NCBI GenBank assembly: GCA_965220265.1 | Contig: CBDCPM010000004.1 | Coordinates: 2,790,001 to 2,854,000 of the forward strand | Direction of reading: 5' to 3' | Source of the DNA: Bin87 sp965220265 | GTDB taxonomy: Bacteria > Chloroflexota > Dehalococcoidia > Lucifugimonadales > UBA3495 | DNA: 64,000 nt | Part shown: positions 26,251-36,232 of the stretch, piece by piece | Numbering within the stretch: the stretch's first letter is position 1 | Layout: every line of letters starts with the position of its first letter | Translations under genes and position numbers: made by a program | The notes under the pieces: model-generated | What the model was told of the DNA's origin: nothing | What the model saw: the letters and a program-made list of their open reading frames with translations, nothing else | Databases searched by the model: none

Positions 26251-27001
26251 TCAGCTGCGGGGCGTTTTCCAAGGCCTCTATCCGGAAACCCCGGCCCCGG
26301 GGAATGGACCACTTGGGAACAACCTTGGATGTCCCGACTTCTCCGCCGACGACCCGCGGTTGCGCGAAGCCTTGAACCGAGCAGTGGACAAGGATCTGCT
26401 CATCGGCACCTTGTTCAGTGGCCGGGTCACCGTCAGTCGGGTCAGTGGATTCTACCCCAACCTGACCGGTTGGTACGAAACCTGGGTAGAACGGTTCGAT
26501 GATTTTTACGGCTACGACCCAGACCGCACTCGTGAACTTCTGGCCGAAGCCGGTTACGGACCCGACAACCCCGCCGAGATGAAGATGATCGTTATGAATA
26601 TCTTCGGATTCTCCGAATCGGCGGACCTGATGCAGGCCGCCGGGGTGATGTTCGACGATATCGGCGGCGACGTTACCTGCGAAGAGTGGGAGTTCGGTAA
26701 TTGCTATTCTGCATGGACCGAAAAGGAACCGGAGTCCGTCGGCACCTGGGTGGCGCCCTCCGTCTTACCAAACGGTCTACGCTCAACTTAGCCTGTTCAA
26801 TCGCTCCAATGGTGCGATTGACTTCTTCGAAACCCAGGAGTTGGACACACTGTTCAAGGAACTGGACTGGACCGTACCGCCGAACGACTGCGCCGATATT
26901 CAAAATCAGATGGGCGACATCCTTTTTGAGAAATACGCCTACCTGCCCCTCTTTTACCTCTATATAGAATTCGTGGCCGACCCGGACATTATCGAATCCT
27001 A
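26251..27001 (+). pseudogene. Peptide ABC transporter substrate-binding protein, 5'-truncated and frameshifted
   Basis: The first frame has the SBP_bac_5 C-terminal pattern: DDPRLREALNRAVDKDLLIG, FYPNLTGWYE, YGYDPDRTRELLAEAGYG and a later FSESADLMQAAGVMFDDIGG. Near 26760 the match moves to another frame with YAQLSLFNRSNGAIDFFE and YAYLPLFYLYIEFVADPDII, ending at 27001. The signal peptide and first two thirds are missing, replaced by the solo IS end. It was probably part of a dpp/opp-type operon with the next fragment. Confidence 0.8.
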
Positions 27002-27125
27002 GGAGTTCCCCGAGTGAGACGGGTCCAACTACCGGTCGCTTCGATTTGATTCGGGCCTGTCGGACCGTTACTCCCTGTAACTAAACCGGCATGCACATCA
27101 CACCAACCTACGGGAGCTGATCAAG

Positions 27126-27646
27126 GTGGCAATCACCAGCCCAGCAAACACCTCGGACGCACCGGCAGGAGTCGCCGCTCCCGCCGCCGCCAGAACTCCG
27201 TCCCGCGCCAGACGCATCTTCCAGGAGGTCCGCGGTACCCATGGATCCCCATAAGTGTGGTCATGATCATGCTGGTGCTTCCCTCCATCTTCGCCGGCGT
27301 CATTGCACCAAATGACCCCATTGACGGCGACCTCAGAGTGCACTTGTTACCCCCAGCCTGGATTGAAGGCAAAAGGGAGATCAAAAACGTAGTGGACCGG
27401 GTAGACCCTTCCCGCAGCGTGTCCGAGGTCATGGCCGGCAACGCCGCCCGCATGGTCCGCAACGGCGCCGCCGTGCTCATGGACGGCGCTACCGAAGCCG
27501 TTCCAGGTACGCGGGTATCGGTGGTCTCCAAGCCCGGAGGCCGTTGGGACTACCCGCTGGGAACCGACAAGGTGGGGCGGGACATCCTGAGCCGAATCAT
27601 TCATGGCTCCCGCATCTCCCTAGTCGTGGCCGTGGTTTCCATCCTC
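27126..27646 (+). pseudogene. DppC/OppC-type ABC permease, frameshifted and cut by an IS5 insertion
   Basis: A GTG at 27126 opens a frame (ARTPSRARRIFQEVR) that stops at 27254. The next frame continues RYPWIPISVVMIMLVLPSIF as a membrane span, GVIAPNDPIDGDLRVHLLPP, YPLGTDKVGRDILSRIIHGS and RISLVVAVVSIL, which is the N-terminal third of DppC. The IS5 element begins four bases later, and the remaining permease sequence is not found beyond it. Confidence 0.8.
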
Positions 27647-27649
27647 TGA

Positions 27650-28511
27650 GAACCTGTCTACGATCTCTGAAATAGGTTAAGTTGAGACTATGATCAGGGG
27701 AGGGGTAATCATGTCTCATTCCTATCCCAGCGACATCAGCCCGGAGCAATTCGCCCGTATTCTGCCGACGTTGGAGTCGGCCCGCCGTCGGACCAAGCCC
27801 CGCACCGTGGACTTATATGACGTTTTCTGCGGCGTGCTGTACCTCTTGAAAAGCGGGTGCCAGTGGCGAATGCTGTCGGCGGACTTCCCCAATTGGCGCA
27901 CTTGCTACCAGTATTTCCGGCAATGGAGCGAGCGGCCTGGCCCGGCGAAAGAATCCATTCTGGAGCAAGTCCTAAAAAAAATCGGTTGGCGCGGTCCGAC
28001 AAAGCAATGGTCGGAAAGAGCCGACCAGCTGCTGCATCGTGGACTCCCAGAGCGTCAAGAACACGGACACCGCCGGGCACAAGGGCTCTGACGCGGGCAA
28101 GAAGGTGTCCGGAATCAAGCGTCACATCGCGGTGGACACGCAAGGATTGCCCCATGCGATACACGTGACTACCGCCAATGTTACCGACCGGGCTGGGGCT
28201 TTGGCGATGTTTGACGAAAACCGGGCCGACCTCAGCCAGGTCCAGAACGTGCTGGTGGACGGGGGTTACACCGGGAAGCCCTTTGCCACTGCGGTGCAAA
28301 GCTTGTTGGGAGCCGCGGTGGAAGTGGTGCAACGCAACGAACTGCACACCTTCGTGGTGCTGCCAAAGCGATGGGTGGTGGAGCGGTCTTTCGCCTGGCT
28401 GGAAAAGTGCCGCCGACTCTGGAAGAACTGTGAAAGGAAGCTCAATACCAGCCGGCAGATGGTGGTGCTTGCCTTCATGGTGCTAATCCTAAAAAGATCG
28501 TAGACAGGCTC
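27650..28511 (+). mobile_element. IS5-family element, copy A (862 bp)
   Basis: Ends GAACCTGTCTACGATCT and, inverted, GAGCCTGTCTACGATCT. Flanking triplets are TGA on the left and TTA on the right, both fitting TNA but not identical. It has the same length as copy B at 40260-41121, which lies inverted. Confidence 0.85.
27711..28503 (+). CDS. IS5-family transposase, two overlapping frames with an A8 slip site
   Basis: The first frame starts at the ATG at 27711 behind GGGGAGGGG and reads SDISPEQFARILPTLESARR and LKSGCQWRMLSADFPNW. It meets CTAAAAAAAATCGG (27971-27984). Loss of one A in that run leads into the second frame, which carries CIVDSQSVKNTDTAGHKG, HIAVDTQGLPHAI, VLVDGGYTGKPFA and VVERSFAWLEKCRRLWKNCE, the complete DDE set. 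Because copy B has the same A8 run, transcriptional or translational slippage is likely the normal expression mode rather than a mutation. Confidence 0.8.
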
Positions 28512-28514
28512 TTA

Positions 28515-29550
28515 GAGGTGGTGGTCGATACCACCAACGGCACACCCACCCTGGTAGTGAGGCTCGGGGACTCCGACAATCCCGCCCGGAATCAAGCGCT
28601 GGACTTCGTTTCAGGTTCCGGCGGCCGGATACTGCGGTTCGAATATGTGGTGCAGTTGGGAGACCGAGACAGTAACGGGCTCGCTGCACGTGCGGACCAA
28701 CTACGCCTGAACGGCGGCACGATCCGCCACGCCACCACCGGCAAGGACGCCTACCGTGACCATTCCAGGCCCGGGAACGGCAACTTTGGGGCCCACAAGG
28801 TGGATGGCAGCCTGACTCCCACGTCGATCAAGCTGTGCGGCGCGCGGGTAGGCTCTGCGGTGGGCTATGCTAAGGAGGCTGAGCTGGACCTGTGCTGGGC
28901 CTGGGGAGCGCCATTCCGACCGACGCCTATGTCGTGATTGAAATGCGGGTTTGGGATTTCTGGTACGACGGTGATCCTCCCTACCCCTGGCGCGAAGTGG
29001 CACGCGGCAATGACCATACGGCCTGCGCCAGCAACACCGGCACTTGCGTGCAGCACACGAGGAGTGAACTGTTCCGGGGCACCCCCGACACATACTAGAT
29101 GCGCATGCGCCGGGGCACCACCGTGCTGGCGACTTCCCTGCCATTGAGGGCGCAGGCCCCGAACAGAATTCCGCCGTGTTCAATGCCGGATTGTCCGGGT
29201 GTTTCCTGCTGGAAACTGTCGAGTCCTGCCGAACCCCGGATGGCGCTTTCTGGTTGGATCTGGCGTTCAGCGACCCGCAGGTAAGTGCGCTGATGACTGA
29301 AGTGTCGCAGGGCGTAGAGGATGCCGATTTCGTCGTTACGAACGGTACCGTGACTAACGTGGAACCTTGGAATGGTGTCGTCTATCGGGTCGTTCTGGTA
29401 CCCACAGATCGGGGCCAGCCGGTGACCATTCAGCTACCGGCGAACAGCGTGCTGGGTGTCGGCGAGGGCCTCACCGCTGACGGCGTCAACACCTACACGC
29501 GGAACAACACGGCATCGAACGTCCTCACATTGCCAACCGCAGGCCCATAG
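28515..29550 (+). pseudogene. Remnant of a large secreted Ig-/cadherin-like repeat protein
   Basis: Three frames in succession carry pieces of one type of protein. The first (about 28515-28937) has RLGDSDNPARNQALDFVSGS, RFEYVVQLGDRDSNGLAARA and LRLNGGTI, a repeat pattern of bacterial surface adhesins. The next (28892-29098) has AYVVIEMRVWDFWYDG. The last (29176-29550) has DGAFWLDLAFSDPQVSALMT and SVLGVGEGLTADGVNTYTRN, an Ig-like fold. Stops and frame changes show decay. The 5' part is missing where IS5 copy A sits. Function beyond an extracellular location is unknown. Confidence 0.55.
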
Positions 29551-29736
29551 CCAGAAGCCGATATGTCTCACAGCGGTGTAGACGAGCTCATCCATGAGCG
29601 AGGCATACCGCGTGTTGGAAACGGCTGCATCATGAATGACCGGCGGTGCTGCAAAGTTACGCGACACGAAACGTACGCAGCATGACACCAGTCCCATGTC
29701 GTCGGAGAGGGTTGATGTCGGGAGCGGCCGGATCTA

Positions 29737-29930
29737 AGCTGGACTTTGTACAAAAACTAGAAAAGCACAAAGCGAGGTAAGCTGACTTCACCCCATCTTT
29801 CGCCGTAGGTCAAGCCATGCTCACCCTGCCGGAAGCCGTTCTACCCGTCCTGCTACCCTTCACCACGCTGTTCCATAGCCGGACGTGGTGCGAAGCCCAG
29901 GTCCTGTTGGTCGGAACGATACTCACTGTC
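29737..29930 (+). pseudogene. 5' fragment of the DDE_5-type IS
   Basis: The start region resembles 22381-22590: AAGCTGGACTTTG, then an ATG (29817) with MLTLPEAVLPVLLPFTTLFH and EAQVLLVGTIL. The match breaks off abruptly at about 29930. Confidence 0.65.
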
Positions 29931-30060
29931 AATTTTCAAGGGGATTAGGCCGGCATTTTCACGGGCATTAGGCCACCCTGGGAGCGCGGTGATGTGACAA
30001 ATATCAGCTTGGTGTTTCCCGGCACATTACCTCACCAAAAACGTTACCCACCTAAGATGG
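29931..30060. other. Unassigned sequence between IS remnants
   Basis: It starts TGTCAATTTTCAAGGGGATT, with GGGATTAGGCC and GGGCATTAGGCC repeated, which looks like another IS end. A second, weak version of the integrase-core IS terminus (TTACCTCACC...GTTACCC) lies at about 30027-30049. No gene is seen. Confidence 0.35.
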
Positions 30061-31678
30061 TTGCCTCAAATAAAATGTTACCGAAAACTTGGAGGCAGCC
30101 ACGCGAGTGGAGGCATGAGCAGGATGGTAAAGCAAGAGTTGCTGGCTACAACGCGAGACCGTTACCGTTGCTCTTCCAAAAAGGACAAGAGCCGGATCCT
30201 CGACGAGTTCATCGCGGTCACCGGACACCATAGAAAGCACGGCATCAGGTTGCTCGGAAAGCTTGACGACCGCGGAGACACACCGCGTTTGGTGAAAAGC
30301 CGGCGCATCTATGATGAGGCCGTCAGGGAAGCGGTGATCGTGATCTGGGAAGCCGCCGACCGTATTTGCGGAAAACACCTGAAGGCGGCGCTGCCTCACT
30401 TGGTGGACTCCATGGAGCCGCCATGGCCACCTCGATCTTGACCCCGAGGTACGAGACCGGCTGCTGGCTGCCAGTGCAGCCACTCTCGACCGTCTTCTGA
30501 AGCCGATCCGTCCCACAGCAGGCAGCCGGCGCAGACGCCGGCGTCGACAATCGATTGGAAAACGTGTTCCGGTACGTACCTACAATGACTGGAACGGACC
30601 GCCGCCGGGCGTTCTGGAGATTGATCTGTTGGCGCACTGTGGTGGACCACTGCCCGGATCATTCATCCACAGCCTGGTCGCCACCGACATCTGCACCGGT
30701 TGGACTGAAGCCGTTCCCCTCCTGGCCAGGGAGCAGTCCCTAGTTGTGGAGGGACTGGAAGCCATCGGGCAGCGATTACCGTTCCGCATCCGCGGTATCG
30801 ACTCGGACAACGACGGAGCGTTCATCAACGAGACGCTGATCCAGTACTGTGTCGATCTCGGTATCGAGTTCACCCCGTCGCGAGCATACCGCAGCAACGA
30901 CCAGGCCTGGATCGAGCAGAAGAATGGCTCCGTGGTACGGCGTTTCGTCGGTCATGATCGTTACTTGGGGCAAGTTGCCGATCAGACCATGGCACCTGTA
31001 CGGGGCGTTGCGTCTGTACATGAACTTCTTCCAGCCTTCGTTCAAGCTGATCGACAAGACCCGGTACGGGGCCACCACCGTCAAACGTTACAGTCCGCCG
31101 ACCATGCCCTGCGACCGGTTGATCCAGCAGGATGAAACCAGCGATGAGATGAGGGCCGCGCTGACGGAGTACCGGGCCAGGCTGGATCCGGTGCTGTTGC
31201 TGCATACCATCCGTGAAGCCCAGTCGGCCTTGGTGGCGGCGACTACTCCGGAAGTGCGGGAAACGCCGTCAGGCGAAAGCCTCAGCAGGTTCCTGGCCAA
31301 GTTGCCGAGGCTGTGGCGCCAGGGTGAGGTCCAACCTACTCACGCAGCTCGCGTGCGAGGTCCCCGGCACTGGCGGACCCGCAAGGACCCTTTCGAGGGC
31401 GTCTGGGGCAACGTGCTGGTCTGGCTGCAGGCCGAACCGGACGCCACGGGCAAGGCGCTAATGGCTAGGTTGCAATCGGAACACCCCGACCGTTTCATCG
31501 AGGCACAGCTGCGAACCATGCAACGCCGAGTGAAGGAGTGGCGCGGCATCATGGCGAAACAACTGGTTTACGCTACTACCGATGAAACCTTCGTGGAACT
31601 CGATGGACTGCCGGAACTGGCGTTGATTGGAGCGGATTCCAAGTGCTAAAGTTTCGGTAACATTTCTCAGTGAGGCAA
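30061..31678 (+). mobile_element. IS with integrase-core (rve) transposase, 1.6 kb
   Basis: Related ends, TTGCCTCA...ATGTTACCGAAA, occur at 30061 and inverted at 31678. A solo copy of the same end is at 26222 and an internal fragment at 19779, so the family has at least three traces here. No target duplication was found. Confidence 0.7.
30115..31649 (+). pseudogene. Integrase-core transposase, two frameshifts
   Basis: The start at 30115 follows a GGAGG site. The N-terminal part (KKDKSRILDEFIAVTGHHRK) is a DNA-binding region. An extra C near 30420 shifts the frame. The catalytic core is then read: GVLEIDLLAHCGG (first Asp), RGIDSDNDGAFINETLIQYC (second Asp) and AYRSNDQAWIEQKNGSVVRR (Glu). An extra A near 30990 shifts it again to WHLYGALRLYMNFFQPSFKL and a C-terminal WRTRKDPFEGVWGNVL. 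All catalytic residues remain, so only two single-base insertions separate this from an intact gene of about 510 residues. Confidence 0.75.
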
Positions 31679-31940
31679 CAGGATTCGGCAAATCTAGTTG
31701 ACGCGGGACAACTGGCTTTTCCATCAGGCACAGGCGCCCGCAGGTCATATCATCACATACGCGGCCCTACCGTTTACTCCATTGGTCACGGTCATGGCGA
31801 AACCCACGACCAAAAGCATTGGCCAGTGGACAGGACCTGGCCATCGCCACGGTCTCTGTCAGCATTAACTTGGGTTGGCCGTAGGTGGGGCCCGCCGACC
31901 CGTCGTGTGCGTTGCGGACCACGCCGGCTGAGCAGGGCAT
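31679..31940. other. Intergenic stretch between the IS and a hypothetical gene
   Basis: No coding frame or repeat with support was seen. It could hold degraded host sequence. Confidence 0.3.
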
Positions 31941-32420
31941 CTATACGTCGCCGCTGAACATCTCCCGGGTGGTGACGGCGGCGAAGTCCGGATCGACGAA
32001 GTAGCTCTGCAGCGGGGAGTTGGCCGCCACCGGCCGGGGCCGCGCCGCGCGCCGCTCCCGGCAGAACCGCCTCAGGGTGTGCCCCATGCGCATTATCAGC
32101 GTCCGCAGCTCGTCCGGGGCCAGACCGGTGCGTTGGCGCAGGGTGTTGCGATGAACACCCGCTCCAACGGAACGCCAGGCGAGACTGAGCACCTCCCGGG
32201 CATCCGGTTCCAGCTGGTCTGTGAACTCCTTAGCCAACTCCGTGGTCCAGGGGCCCGGCGGCGGTCCCTGGGGTTGGGAGACAGGCGCCGCAGGCTCCGG
32301 CAACGGATGTGACGGAGCGATTTGGTCCGGAACCACTCCGGAAACTTTTGGAATGATGCGCCGCAGGACCTGGATCACCTCGCCTGTGTCGCACTCCAAC
32401 TCAATGCTGACCTTAACCAT
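31941..32420 (-). CDS. Hypothetical protein with helix-rich C terminus
   Basis: The frame is open further upstream, but the ATG at 32420 (MVKVSIELECDTGEVIQVLR) is the sensible start, giving 159 residues. Residues 1-26 are a beta-alpha segment, 27-60 a Pro-rich linker, and about 62-115 helices (ELAKEFTDQLEPDAREVLSL, NTLRQRTGLAPDELRTL) that look like a helix-turn-helix or sigma-like fold. The end, SYFVDPDFAAVT, resembles tails seen in other small regulators. I do not recognise the family. It diverges from a small gene now split by ISAs1, and the two may have formed a regulator-target pair. Confidence 0.5.
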   Translation of the reverse strand: MVKVSIELECDTGEVIQVLRRIIPKVSGVVPDQIAPSHPLPEPAAPVSQPQGPPPGPWTTELAKEFTDQLEPDAREVLSLAWRSVGAGVHRNTLRQRTGLAPDELRTLIMRMGHTLRRFCRERRAARPRPVAANSPLQSYFVDPDFAAVTTREMFSGDV

Positions 32421-32556
32421 GGCATCCACTCTGTGATGGCGCGTAACGGGAATGGATCCGGGAGTTTGTTTACCAAACTCCCAACGGGAGCACGATAAAA
32501 TATAACTAAAGCGTAGCACAAGGAGAAACGTATGGCAGATAAGATCAGGGTCAAGG

Positions 32557-33840
32557 CAGGGTCTTTCGATTATTTGGGAAACAAGGGTAGCGGCAAGCTT
32601 GGAGGAAAAAGCGCAGGAGATATAGGGTCGAGGCATCCACAGGTTTGAGGGTGCGCGATGACGACAGAGCAGGGATCAGAAGCTGGATTGTCGCTGATTG
32701 AGGTGTTGGGTCGGGTGCGGGATCCGCGCAGCGCTCATGGGAAGCGTCATCCTCTGGGGGCGATTTTGGGATTGGCGGTGTGCGCCATGCTGTGCGGAGC
32801 GCGCAGTCTGTACGCCATCAGCCAATGGGGCCGAGATCAGGGTCAGGAAGTGTCCGAGGCCTTGGGGTTCACCCGGGAGCGGACGCCGTGCGTGTCCACG
32901 CTGCATCAGGTGTTCAGCAGGTTGGATCGGGAGGCGTTTGAAGGGGTGTTGGGGCAATGGCTGCAGGAGCGTGGCTGGTCAGAGAGTGCGGCGGTGGCCA
33001 TTGACGGTAAAAGGTTGCGGGGCATCCACGGTGATCAGTTGCCTGGGTGATCCGTTGCCTGGGTGCATCTGGTGGCGGCGTACGCCCATCAGGTTGGGAT
33101 TGTGGTGGGACAGCAGGCGGTGGGGGAGAAGAGGAATGAGTTGGCTGCGGTGGCGGGTCTGTTGGGGCAGTTGGACCTGGAAGGTCTGGTGGTAACGAAG
33201 GTCTGGTGGTAACCGGGGATGCCCAGTTCACCCAGCGGGAGGTGTGCCGACGGGTGGTGGCTCAAGGGGGCACTACTTCTTTGCAAGGGGGCACTACTTC
33301 TTTGCGGTGCAGGGCAATCAGCCCACCCGGCAGCAGGACATCACGGCCATCTGGGATGGTGAACCTGCGGCGGCGGCCCAGGGGCTCCAAACCAACCAGC
33401 ACGGTGGTCGGGTGGAACAGCGGCGGTTGTGGGCCTCCGACCTGGTGGTGGGCTACAGCGACTGGCCGCACCGGGCCCAGGTATGCAAGATAGAGCGCAT
33501 CGTCCGCAAGAAGAACGCCACTCGGCGAGAAGTGGCTTACGCCGTTACCAGCTTGCCACCCGAGGCAGCCGGTCCCGACCGGCTCCTCGCCCTTTGGCGG
33601 GGACACTGGGGCATCGAGAACCGAGTGCATTGGTACGGGACGTCACCTTTGATGAAGACCGCTCCCAAGTGCGAACGGGCTGCGCACCTCAGATCATGGC
33701 GGCCCTGCGCAATGTGGCCATCAGTGTGATGCGATTGGCTGGGGAAACCAATATCGCGGCCGCCTTGCGCCGCTGCGCCGTGCACCCATCACGTCCGTTA
33801 GCCTTGATCGGCGCACCACCCAAATAATCGAAAGACCCTG
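32557..33840 (+). mobile_element. ISAs1-family element, 1284 bp
   Basis: Perfect 22-bp inverted ends begin CAGGGTCTTTCGATTATTTG. A perfect 9-bp target duplication, GGGTCAAGG, lies at 32548-32556 and 33841-33849. Both features are typical of ISAs1. Confidence 0.9.
32658..33828 (+). pseudogene. ISAs1 transposase with three tandem duplications and a 1-base deletion
   Basis: The gene starts at the ATG at 32658 with VLGRVRDPRSAHGKRHPLGA and reaches the first catalytic motif AVAIDGKRLRGIHG. Lesions follow: a 16-bp near-perfect repeat (33030-33061) that brings a TGA; a 17-bp perfect repeat (33180-33213) directly before the second Asp motif VVTGDAQFTQ; a 21-bp in-frame repeat doubling GHYFFA (33263-33304); and loss of one G in GVHWVRDVTF, just after the catalytic GIEN. 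The C terminus (GCAPQIMAALRNVAISVMR) is in a third frame. The gene cannot produce an active enzyme as read. Confidence 0.85.
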
Positions 33841-33897
33841 GGGTCAAGGTCAGCAAACCACGAGGAAACGGCAGGAGAGTGGGCTGGAATCGATTAG

Positions 33898-34741
33898 GGC
33901 GTGTTCACGCTAACGCAAGGCCTCGTAGATGAGAGCAAACAGGATAAACCCGCTGAATATCACGTCCAGCTTGTCGTAGCGGGTGAAGATGCGCCGGTAG
34001 GCTTTCAATCGACGTAACAACCGCTCAATCTCGTTCCGTCGTTTGTACAACTCGCGATCATATTCCCAGGGCTGCTTCCGGCTACTCAACGGCGGCGCCA
34101 CCGGTTGATAGGCCCAGGTCCATTTGATAGCCCAGGTCCTTTGCCAGTTGCCGCGTGGCGTCGCCCTCGTAAGCGCGATCCATGAGCAGTGCCGGTCCCG
34201 CGGGTTGTGGCCCCAGGCTGCACAGCAAGGCGCGTCCTTCCGGCCCGTCATGGGCTTCCCCAGGGGAAAGCGCGAAGGTCACGGCCCTCCGGTCATCCGT
34301 GGCAACCAGATGAACCTTGGTGTTCCGGCCGCCCCGGGATTTGCCGATGGCTTGCAGCCCTTTTTCGGAGCGCACCCGTCCCGTCCGGGTGCACCTTCAC
34401 ACTGGTACTGTCCAGGGCCACCGCCTCCACATTGACCCGCAGGATCTGCTCTTCCTGCAAGGCGGCGAATACCCGATCCAGCACGCCGCTTTTGGACCAA
34501 CGGTTCATCCGCGTGTAGACAGTGTGCCAATTGCCAAAGCATTCGGGCAGTCCCCGCCACTTGCAGCCATGCTCTAACACGTAGAGGATGGCGTTGAGCA
34601 CCTGGAGGTTGTTAATCTGGAGGTTGTTAATACTGACGTTGCCGCGTTGTACCGGCAAGTAGGGGGCAATGCGTTCATACTGTTCCGGGCTGATTTCCAT
34701 GTGCCCAAGGATACGTCATCAACCCATAGTGTGAACACGCC
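33898..34741 (-). mobile_element. IS5-family element, 844 bp (distinct from copies A and B)
   Basis: Inverted ends are GGCGTGTTCAC at 33898 and GTGAACACGCC at 34741. Flanks are TTAG (33894-33897) and CTAG (34742-34745), both fitting a YTAR target. The right flank is also the left flank of the IS701 next door. Confidence 0.85.
33910..34700 (-). pseudogene. IS5-family transposase in shifted frames
   Basis: The first frame (ATG at 34700) has SPEQYERIAPYLPVQRG, a 15-bp tandem repeat (34602-34631) doubling INNLQ, then LYVLEHGCKWRGLP and the first Asp motif VALDSTSVKVHPDG. At CCGAAAAAGGG the reading must shift to continue as KGLQAIGKSRGGRNTKVHLV; such a shift is normal in this IS5 subgroup. The second Asp is in ALLMDRAYEGDATR. 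An imperfect 18-19-bp repeat (34105-34141, DLGYQ twice) then shifts the frame before the Glu motif KRRNEIERLLRRLKAYRR. The last lesion is not a normal expression signal. Confidence 0.8.
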
Positions 34742-34745
34742 CTAG

Positions 34746-36178
34746 TATTACAGTCGCGCTTGAGGAGAAGGTGTCTGAAGGTGTCTCCGGTAGTGACATT
34801 GCATGGCCCGGGCCTGGTGCCGCCGTCTCCATCCCGCCCAGTGGATGGTCAGGGCAGGACTGCCACGGGGCAACCACAGCAGCCGGCATAGCAACCGTCT
34901 GACCTCGGGCACGGGTCAGTGGGATGAGTTCTCCCACGAACCTATCCCCCTTTTACCATCGCCACCGGCGGCGTAGGACCGGATTACCGCCAGAAAGGCA
35001 TGGGCCAGCAGCGCCAGGGTGATGTGTCGATACCAGCCGACCCACCGGCGTACCTCATACTCGTCCAGCCCCACCTCTTGCTTGGCCTCCTTGAAGGCGT
35101 CTTCGATGATCCACCGGGTGCCCGCCACGCGCACCAGTTCCGCCAGCGCTACCTCTCCGGTACCAAAACAGGCGTAGTAGGCCAGGTCCTCGGGATCGAC
35201 GATGCTGCGACGCACCAGCAGCCAACGCCCCTGGTCTGGCTCCGACCCAGGTCCTATCGGCAGCCAACCCCAATCGTAGAGGCGTGGCCCCTTGCTGCCA
35301 TCACCGGCGCTCAGACGTTGCCATCGGTCATCGGGTATCTGCTGGGCCAGTTCACGGGCTGCCACTTGAGCCGAGCCATCCTCCGTGTCCGCCCACAACG
35401 GCTCGTTGTTCTTCACCGCCAGCACGTAGGACAGGCCCTGCTCCTCCAGCCACCGCCGCAGTTTCCGGTCATTGCCGTACACCGTATCCCCAGTTACCCA
35501 GGCAAAGGGCACCCCAACCGCCACCGCCCGGGCGATCATCCGTTGGGCCAGTTGCGCCTTGGTGTGAAAGACCACGTCCTGGGCCACACCGGCTTCCCGC
35601 CACCGCTCCCCGTCTGCCGCCCACTCCTGGGGCAGATACAGCTCCCGATCCAGAAAGGCCGCGCCCTTCGACTGCCATAGGCCAGGAACACGCCGATCTG
35701 GCAATTCTCCACCTTCCCCGCCGTCCCGCTGTACTGCCGCTTCACTCCTACCGATTTCTTGCCCTGTTTCAGGAACCCGGTCTCATCCACCACCAGCACC
35801 CCGCCGGGGTCGCCCAGATGCTCCGCCACATACCCTTGCAGGTCGTCCCGCACCTCATCAGCGTCCCACTGGTACACCGCCAGCAACCGCTGCACCCCGT
35901 CAGGCGTGGCGTCGCCAGCATATTCCGCCAACTGCCACCCGTTCTTGCGCTCCACCGACCCCAGCAACCCTTGCAGGTATGCCAGAACCCGCTGACGAGA
36001 CTCGCTGCGGCTGAAACCATGGGCGATACGCCCGTGCAACGCCTGGAGCACAGCCTCCCAGTCCAGCGTTTCTTCCAGCACATCCTCTCGCTCCAGTAAC
36101 GTCTGACCCATTTCCAACCCCTCCGCTCTCAACAGTAATCATGGGTCTATCCTACCAAAGGTAAGCGAGACTGTAATA
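34746..36178 (-). mobile_element. IS701-family element 1, 1433 bp
   Basis: Ends TATTACAGTCGCGCTT and, inverted, TATTACAGTCTCGCTT. Flanks are CTAG (34742-34745) and CTAA (36179-36182). Its non-coding right arm contains a 10-bp tandem repeat, GAAGGTGTCT (34767-34786). Confidence 0.85.
34916..36132 (-). pseudogene. IS701 transposase with one frameshift
   Basis: The N-terminal frame (to about 35690) has SVERKNGWQLAEYAGDATPD, VLVVDETGFLKQGKKSVG (first Asp) and GTAGKVENCQIGVFLAY. The match then changes frame to AAFLDRELYLPQEWAADGER, WVTGDTVYGNDRKLRRWLE (second Asp) and TRWIIEDAFKEAKQEVGLDE (Glu). A single missing base in the LAYG region separates the two. Apart from this the gene is complete (about 400 residues). 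Confidence 0.85.
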
Positions 36179-36232
36179 CTAACCGTTGGTGCTAGTTTGA
36201 GATGATATTGAAAATGCCACCGGGTTCCTTAT

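Larger units (their letters stand above)
32532..33897 (+). pseudogene. Small gene split by ISAs1 and then by IS5
   Basis: The ATG at 32532, behind AAGGAGAAACGT, reads MADKIRVK before ISAs1. Removing ISAs1 and one copy of its 9-bp duplication continues VSKPRGNGRRVGWNRL up to 33897, where the next IS begins. The rest is not recognised anywhere in the window. It is a basic N terminus of unknown function. Confidence 0.5.

Noticed and set aside
31679..31940. Small gene in the gap
   Set aside because: No frame with start signal, motif or plausible composition.
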